From contig CAMOGS010000049.1 in assembly GCA_946614255.1 (NCBI GenBank), forward strand, positions 1-47,427: 47,427 nucleotides of DNA, in the 5' to 3' direction. Positions 42,761-47,427 of the stretch are shown here, one piece after another. A model generated the notes under the pieces. That model worked only from the letters and a program-made list of their open reading frames with translations. It was not told where the DNA came from and made no database searches. Source of the stretch: UBA3871 sp002392265. Its GTDB lineage: Bacteria > Bacillota > Clostridia > Peptostreptococcales > Anaerovoracaceae. How positions within the stretch are numbered: the first letter of the stretch is position 1; each line of letters opens with the position of its first letter. A program made the position numbers and the translations under genes.

Positions 42761-43972
42761 TTATTGCGCCTCGTTTTTAATGGTCACATGGACGCGAACC
42801 GGTTCCATCTCTACAGATGAGAATCCCTTGATATATTCTAGGTTCAGGGTCACTTCATGCGTGCCCTGCTCCATACCGGTAAGGTCAGTGCTTATGACGA
42901 AATCCGAAGCAGCCGCCGACTGAACGAGACTTTCCGCCCCGCGCACGACAAGCTTGATGCTGCCGACATTTTCGTCTATGTATGCAGTGCAGCCTTCAGC
43001 AATTCCAAGCAGCTGAACATTCGCCGCCGGAACACTTACTTCACTGACCGCAACGTTGTTTATAACTACGTAAACTGATACCTCCTGCGATTTCTGCGAA
43101 AGGTAAACGCCTTCGGGTAGTTTGATTGAAAGACCTATTTTTGAAGTCGATGTGATATCGGAGATATCGACATCCTCCGCCTTTACCAGATCTATGCCTT
43201 CGAGGGTTTCCTTTGCACCCATAATCGTCACGGTTTCAGGCATCTTTATATCGGACACCGTGTATCTGGAGCTGACTTCGCCGACAATTCCGACCTCGAG
43301 AGGTACATCCTTTGTCGAGAGAAGCTGCGCCTGAACATCTGCAGTTCCTGACGAAAGGCTGACATCAGCAATCTCCTGCCCGTTTGAATCGAGAGCGGTC
43401 AGGCTGCCGCTGACATTTTTTGCCTTTTCGGAAAGCTTGGCCGAATTAATCCGTGCCTCAACCCTTTCAACCTGGGTTACGATGCTGCGTGCCCCGGTAA
43501 CCATTACCTGCTCCGGAGATACCTCGATAACGTGAATTTCCTTGCCGTCTTCAAGCTCGGAGGCCGGTGCCACATCAATTTCATGCGAAACGCTGATTAA
43601 ATCGTCGATGTTTACCGTTACACGGCTCGATTTGACCTCGGTAACGGTAACGCCCGCAGGTGCATCTACATTTACGGGGATGTGGTTTTCGCCGACTCCG
43701 TATCCGTAAACGTCGGCCGTAATTACAAAATCACCGGCAGTGATGCTGCTCACATCAACTCTTTTACCCTCTACGGTAACGGTAACGGTGGACTCATCCG
43801 CATCCAGAACAATCAGGCCTCTCGATGCGAGGCTTTCCTCGTTCAGGAGATGAACCGGAACATTTTCAAATTTCTGAGTTACGGTCGGATTTTCCTCTGT
43901 GATAACGTAAACCCAGAGAACTATTGCAATCAGTACAGAGAGGATGATGTTGAATGTCTTATTTTGAAGCAT
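42761..43972 (-). CDS. cdaR: CdaR (YbbR-domain regulator of CdaA)
   Basis: This 403-residue protein has an N-terminal membrane anchor (about 7-24, LSVLIAIVLWVYVITEEN) followed by several extracellular YbbR repeats, each with ENVPVHLLNE- or VEGKR-type strands. CdaR modulates the diadenylate cyclase CdaA across the membrane. The start overlaps the cdaA end by 14 bases, which suggests coupled translation. Confidence 0.94.
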   Translation of the reverse strand: MLQNKTFNIILSVLIAIVLWVYVITEENPTVTQKFENVPVHLLNEESLASRGLIVLDADESTVTVTVEGKRVDVSSITAGDFVITADVYGYGVGENHIPVNVDAPAGVTVTEVKSSRVTVNIDDLISVSHEIDVAPASELEDGKEIHVIEVSPEQVMVTGARSIVTQVERVEARINSAKLSEKAKNVSGSLTALDSNGQEIADVSLSSGTADVQAQLLSTKDVPLEVGIVGEVSSRYTVSDIKMPETVTIMGAKETLEGIDLVKAEDVDISDITSTSKIGLSIKLPEGVYLSQKSQEVSVYVVINNVAVSEVSVPAANVQLLGIAEGCTAYIDENVGSIKLVVRGAESLVQSAAASDFVISTDLTGMEQGTHEVTLNLEYIKGFSSVEMEPVRVHVTIKNEAQ

Positions 43973-44813
43973 GATCCGACCCCTCTCTTAATCTGCGAAG
44001 CAGTTCAAAAATACCGAGCTGCTTTGCGTCTTCTGCATTTGAAAGATAGGTTTTAAGCAGGATTTTCTCGATATTTTTTGTATCGAGAAATCTGGTCAGC
44101 TTTCCGTCTTCGGCAACGGAAATAATTCCCGTTTCCTCGGAAACTATTATTGTGAGAGCGTCTGAGTTTTCGGTAATACCTATTCCGGCTCTGTGACGCG
44201 TGCCGAGATCCTTGCTCAGAGCTTTATTTTGCGTAAGCGGAAGCACGCAGCCTGCCGCATGCAGTCTGTCGCCCCTGACGATGAGTGCGCCGTCGTGAAG
44301 CGGAGCCCCTTCGTAAAATATATTGCATATCATTTCTTTATCGATTGCCGCATCGATAACCGTACCTGTCTCAATGATGTCAGTCAGGGAAGTGTTTCTC
44401 TCGATAACAATCAGTGCCCCGACATGCTTTGTCGAGCAGTCTTCGATAGCCTTTACAAATTCGGAGGTTATATGCTTTGCTGCGTCCTTGTCCATCTGAG
44501 AAAACGGACCTGATAGGATTTTGCTGCGGCCGAGGTATTCGAGACCTCTGCGAAGCTCCGGCTGGAACACAACCACCAGCGCGATCAGGCCTACCGTCAT
44601 AACGCCTCTGAGTAACCAATTCAGTGTGTAGAGATTGAACAAATCCGATAAGAAAGTAAGAATAACCAGCATCAGCAGGCCTTTAATCAGCTGCTCCGCT
44701 CTGGTTTCTCTGATAAAACCAAGAATTTTGTACACAATAAATGCGACGATAGCCACATCGACTACGTCGGAAAAACCGATGCCGGATAAAATGCCGCTTG
44801 TTACGTACTCCAT
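43959..44813 (-). CDS. cdaA: Diadenylate cyclase CdaA
   Basis: This 284-residue membrane enzyme makes c-di-AMP from two ATP. Three membrane segments (about 17-35, 44-60, 68-84) precede the DAC domain with the catalytic HDGALIV (173-179) and RHRAG (206-210). I start at the ATG at 44813, seven bases after AGGAGG, rather than the GTG two codons upstream. It is the first gene of the cdaA-cdaR-glmM-glmS block and of a likely much longer operon. Confidence 0.96.
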   Translation of the reverse strand: MEYVTSGILSGIGFSDVVDVAIVAFIVYKILGFIRETRAEQLIKGLLMLVILTFLSDLFNLYTLNWLLRGVMTVGLIALVVVFQPELRRGLEYLGRSKILSGPFSQMDKDAAKHITSEFVKAIEDCSTKHVGALIVIERNTSLTDIIETGTVIDAAIDKEMICNIFYEGAPLHDGALIVRGDRLHAAGCVLPLTQNKALSKDLGTRHRAGIGITENSDALTIIVSEETGIISVAEDGKLTRFLDTKNIEKILLKTYLSNAEDAKQLGIFELLRRLREGSDHASK

Positions 44814-44881
44814 ACACACGCCTCCTTTGCTTAAATTTGAATGGTTTCGAAGGTTGCGCCCACTTTCCCATACTTATTTAT

Positions 44882-44910
44882 ATTGTAGCAAAAGTCAAGC
44901 TTTCTTTCAA
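44882..44910 (-). promoter_or_regulatory. Promoter of the cdaA operon
   Basis: The minus strand has TTGAAA (44905-44910), a 17-base spacer and TACAAT (44882-44887). It lies back to back with the promoter at 44921-44949. Confidence 0.7.
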
Positions 44911-44920
44911 GGCTTTAATG

Positions 44921-44949
44921 TTGACTTTTACCGTTTTCACAATTATATT
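44921..44949 (+). promoter_or_regulatory. Promoter of the raiA-type RNA
   Basis: TTGACT (44921-44926), a 17-base spacer and TATATT (44944-44949), about 8 bases before the paired 5' end of the RNA. Confidence 0.7.
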
Positions 44950-44955
44950 TATTAG

Positions 44956-45132
44956 TACAGGTTCAGGTCTGTGATTGAAAGTCCAAGCCAGGCACGGGCA
45001 AAGGGATCCACGTAAGCTGCACAGGCAAAAATGCCGCAGTGATCATGGCGTGCTTTAGAAGTAAGTCCTCCGCAAAGCGGGTAAAGGCAGGTGTGGGGTC
45101 AAAGATCAGGTCAGCTGAACCTGTCTTTTTTC
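44956..45132 (+). ncRNA. raiA-type structured noncoding RNA
   Basis: About 170 nt without a reading frame lie between a promoter and the hpf (raiA) gene. The ends pair perfectly: ACAGGTTCAG (44957-44966) with CTGAACCTGT (45115-45124), followed directly by a CTTTTTT run that would terminate it. Location just upstream of raiA/hpf, size and closed-end architecture match the raiA RNA class described in Clostridia. I did not check its conserved core. It has its own promoter and terminator, so it is a free RNA rather than only a leader. Confidence 0.65.
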
Positions 45133-45165
45133 CTTTTAATTTTTACGAAAATTTCGATAATTTAA

Positions 45166-45193
45166 TTGATTTTATTTTCGAAAGTGTTATAAT
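45166..45193 (+). promoter_or_regulatory. Promoter of hpf
   Basis: TTGATT (45166-45171), a 16-base spacer and TATAAT (45188-45193), after the terminator of the RNA. Confidence 0.7.
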
Positions 45194-45229
45194 GTACTTA
45201 CAACAAAATATCTCAAGGAGGTTTCTACT

Positions 45230-45757
45230 ATGAAGATTATCATTACAAGCAAGAACTTAAATGCCAGCGAGAACTTAAAGGAAACCATCGAAAAGAAGTT
45301 CGAGAAGTTAGACAAGTATTTCTCCAGCGATATTGCAGCGAACATCATGCTTTCAAAGGAAAGAGACAAGAAAAAGATCGAAGCTACAATCAACGCAGCA
45401 GGCACCATCTTCAGAGCAGAGGAAATTAGTGATGACATTTATGAAAGTGTTGACAAGATTATCGACAAGCTCTCCAGCCAGATGTCCAGATTCAAGACAA
45501 AACTGGTTAAAAAGCACAAGAGTCCAAAGGGCGTAATCTTTGAGGCAGTGCCTGAATATGAAGAGCCTGACGAGGATATCAAGGTTGTAAAGACCAAGAA
45601 GTTCCAGCTCGAACCTATGAATGTAGACGAAGCTGTCGTACAGATGGAACTCCTTCAGCATACATTCTTCGTTTTCCTCAACATGGAAACCGATTCCGTT
45701 AATGTCGTTTACAGACGCCAGGATGGAAATTACGGTTTGCTCGAAACGGTTTATTAA
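45230..45757 (+). CDS. hpf: Ribosome hibernation promoting factor, long form
   Basis: This 175-residue protein dimerises 70S ribosomes into inactive 100S particles. It has the N-terminal HPF/RaiA domain (1-95, MKIIITSKNLNASENLKE) and the C-terminal dimerisation domain (about 120-175, KKFQLEPMNVDEAVVQMELL and VNVVYRRQDGNYGLLE). The long form is typical of Firmicutes. AAGGAGG precedes the ATG. Confidence 0.96.
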   Translation: MKIIITSKNLNASENLKETIEKKFEKLDKYFSSDIAANIMLSKERDKKKIEATINAAGTIFRAEEISDDIYESVDKIIDKLSSQMSRFKTKLVKKHKSPKGVIFEAVPEYEEPDEDIKVVKTKKFQLEPMNVDEAVVQMELLQHTFFVFLNMETDSVNVVYRRQDGNYGLLETVY

Positions 45758-45766
45758 AGCAAAATC

Positions 45767-45794
45767 AGCCGGAGGCTATCGCCTCCGGCTTTTT
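45767..45794 (+). terminator. Terminator of hpf
   Basis: AGCCGGAGGC/GCCTCCGGCT stem with TATC loop, followed by TTTTT. Confidence 0.92.
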
Positions 45795-45863
45795 GTATGC
45801 GTTGTTTTATTTTTTTAGCTATTTTTGTATGTTTGAAATATATGAAATACTATGCATCTGTGG

Positions 45864-45869
45864 TATAAT
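45864..45869 (+). promoter_or_regulatory. Extended -10 promoter of the exonuclease gene
   Basis: TGGTATAAT without a good -35, about 40 bases before the start. TTGAGG/CCTCAGG just after it can form a small hairpin in the leader. Confidence 0.45.
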
Positions 45870-45909
45870 AATAAATGCTTGAGGGAAATCGGCCTCAGGC
45901 GGAGGATAT

Positions 45910-46770
45910 ATGAACTACATAGTATTAGACCTGGAATGGAATCAGGCCGTTTCTCGCAGGAGACTGATTACCAATCCCATTGTTTTAAACGGTGAGATTG
46001 TCCAGATAGGCGCCGTAAAGATAAACGACACACTGGCTGAAATCGACCGTTTCAATGAACTGATTAAGCCAAAATTTTATACTACCATGCATCCTACGGT
46101 AAGGGACCTCACCGGCATAAAGAATGCCGATATTCAGAAAGGGCGCTCCTTCCCCGAAGTCATAAACGCATTCAGGCAGTGGTGCGGCAAGGATTTCGCC
46201 TTTATCACATGGAGCATGACGGATTTGTCCGTTATGAAGGACAATCTGACCATTTATGAGATGGCTGCCGACTGGCTCCCCCCTTGTTATGATGCCCAAA
46301 AACTGTTTGACCGTCAGTTCATAGACGATGATCACCAGCATTCGCTCGGATATGCGCTTTACCTCTTCAAGGAAAAGCCTCTCGAGTGCCATGACGCATT
46401 AAATGATGCCGTGAATACCGTAACCGTACTGAGACATATGATGGGCGACGAAAAGCTGAGCCCGGATTATCTCGATCTCGGTGCGGATGAGCCTATGTAT
46501 TACGCGCATCTGAAGATAAAGCCCGAACTGGTCGAGGAAGACCCTGATCTTTCAACCTTCCGCTGTTTTGACTGCGATGAGGATGTCATTTGCAGAAACT
46601 GGAAAAAGCAGACTTCTTACCAGCTCGTAACAATCGGTCGCTGCGGAAGCGGGCACGAGTTTTTCGTAAGGCTGCGTTTTAAAAAGATTCACGACGGCCT
46701 CTACGAGGTTTACAGAGTGGTCTACGATCTTGATGACGAGCTCGAAGAAATCTATGAAGAGCTTGAATGA
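45910..46770 (+). CDS. DnaQ-like 3'-5' exonuclease with C-terminal Zn-ribbon-like part
   Basis: This 286-residue DEDDh-type exonuclease has D7-x-E9 (LDLEWN), D105 in TWSMTDLSVM, and H161/D166 in CHDALNDA. The exonuclease domain spans about 1-178, resembling KapD/ERI-1-like proteins that trim RNA or DNA ends. The C-terminal region has C219-x2-C222, C228, C245 and H249, a likely zinc-binding element. GGCGGAGGA precedes the ATG. The 3' end overlaps comF on the other strand by 19 bases. Confidence 0.87.
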   Translation: MNYIVLDLEWNQAVSRRRLITNPIVLNGEIVQIGAVKINDTLAEIDRFNELIKPKFYTTMHPTVRDLTGIKNADIQKGRSFPEVINAFRQWCGKDFAFITWSMTDLSVMKDNLTIYEMAADWLPPCYDAQKLFDRQFIDDDHQHSLGYALYLFKEKPLECHDALNDAVNTVTVLRHMMGDEKLSPDYLDLGADEPMYYAHLKIKPELVEEDPDLSTFRCFDCDEDVICRNWKKQTSYQLVTIGRCGSGHEFFVRLRFKKIHDGLYEVYRVVYDLDDELEEIYEELE

Positions 46771-47427
46771 TAATTCGAACCGGTTGCAATTACCGCAATA
46801 TGAACCTTTGCGGCTCCTGCCGAAAGTAGCGCGTGTGAGCATTCGTCCGCTGTGGCCCCGGTTGTGTACACATCATCTATCAGCAATATATTTTTATTTC
46901 GAAGGACACCGCTTTTTCCGGCCTCATCCGAAACTGCGAATGCGCCTTCGATATTTTTTTGTCTGCGCTGCACCGTCCCACCCGACTTTGCTGCCGTCCT
47001 TTTACGCAAAAGGATATTTGTTTTCATCTCTGTCCCAAGTCCCTTTGAAACCTCTGCGCCTATCAGCTCTGTCTGGTTATATCCCCTTTTTAACAATCTC
47101 GAGATGTGAATCGGCACAGGAATTATGATATCCCACGGAATTACTCCGTCATATTCCGACTCTACAGCCTTTGCCAGCCTGTCACAGAGCATTTGTCCCA
47201 GTGCCTTTGCGATATATGCCTTTTCACCGTGCTTTAATCCCAGAATCGGAGCTTTTTCTCTGCTCCCGTAGGAAAGGCAGCTATAGCCTTTTTCGAATTC
47301 ATGGCTCTTTTCCATGCAGTTATAGCAAAGCCCTGCACGCGCCCTCCCCAGAGCCTTGCCGCAGCACTCGCAGGTCGCGCCTGTATTCCAGCTGAATTTT
47401 TTCATGCATTCGTCGCATAGCATATAC
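46752..47427 (-). CDS. comF: ComF-family protein, N-terminus outside window
   Basis: ComF is a phosphoribosyltransferase-like protein needed for handling single-stranded DNA in transformation. The visible part has CxxC pairs (CDEC, CECC, CYNC) and the PRPP loop ILLIDDVYTTGAT near residue 190, with VPIHISRLLKRGYNQTE before it. An ATG at 47423 exists but has no visible ribosome binding site. ComF proteins usually have a further N-terminal CxxC before this point, so the gene probably continues past the edge. Confidence 0.88.
   Translation of the reverse strand, partial: YMLCDECMKKFSWNTGATCECCGKALGRARAGLCYNCMEKSHEFEKGYSCLSYGSREKAPILGLKHGEKAYIAKALGQMLCDRLAKAVESEYDGVIPWDIIIPVPIHISRLLKRGYNQTELIGAEVSKGLGTEMKTNILLRKRTAAKSGGTVQRRQKNIEGAFAVSDEAGKSGVLRNKNILLIDDVYTTGATADECSHALLSAGAAKVHIAVIATGSNYHSSSS

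Noticed and set aside
44956..45132. 6S RNA, SRP RNA, T-box or cobalamin riboswitch
   Set aside because: No T-box sequence, B12 box or SRP tetraloop domain is visible, and the position before hpf fits raiA RNA better.

Overview
The window is a 47.4-kb piece of a low-to-medium GC Firmicute (Bacillota) chromosome, most likely class Clostridia. The evidence is strong AGGAGG ribosome binding sites, TTGACA/TATAAT promoters, the S10 ribosomal operon order, a CdaA-CdaR-GlmM-GlmS operon, long-form HPF with an upstream raiA-like RNA, EFR1 and dicluster ferredoxins, and a Bmp/Nup nucleoside ABC transporter. A family such as Anaerovoracaceae/Mogibacterium would fit, but this is a guess. Most genes lie on the minus strand.

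Layout. 1-3119: start of the S10 operon (rpsJ-rplC-rplD-rplW-rplB, running off the left edge) with a strong promoter and a roughly 335-nt structured leader. 3319-7010: nucleoside salvage operon (TGS-domain uridine-kinase-like protein, psuK, psuG). 7070-7639: a PC4/YdbC-like ssDNA-binding protein on the plus strand. 7656-14090: nucleoside ABC transporter operon (lipoprotein, ATPase, two permeases) continuing into a membrane protein and a PHP phosphoesterase. 14261-15429: tRNA-Pro, an EFR1 flavodoxin-ferredoxin, and tRNA-Thr. 15489-15693: three 37-nt palindromic elements. 15698-16999: an SPFH protein and a small gene.

17104-23096 is the accessory part. It holds a soluble FtsH-like AAA metalloprotease, a PD-(D/E)XK nuclease-like protein, a short coiled coil, a divergent uracil-DNA-glycosylase-like protein with a possible Fe-S cluster, a protein with faint similarity to the FtsZ C-terminal domain, and two unknowns, all on one strand behind one good promoter. 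I consider it a candidate undescribed defence or DNA-processing module. Next come a pair of 74-residue proteins, an XRE regulator with its membrane partner and an inverted-repeat operator, a dicluster ferredoxin divergent from a Crp/Fnr regulator, xpt, a TSUP transporter, gltX and tRNA-Glu.

29931-44910 looks like one very long operon: cdaA-cdaR-glmM-glmS-ahcY-two tandem EAL proteins (one intact, one with its active site lost)-Na/Pi symporter-LUD protein-pepF. It links c-di-AMP synthesis, cell-wall precursor synthesis, S-adenosylhomocysteine recycling and c-di-GMP turnover. Divergent from it are a raiA-type noncoding RNA and hpf. The right edge carries a DnaQ-like exonuclease and a partial comF.
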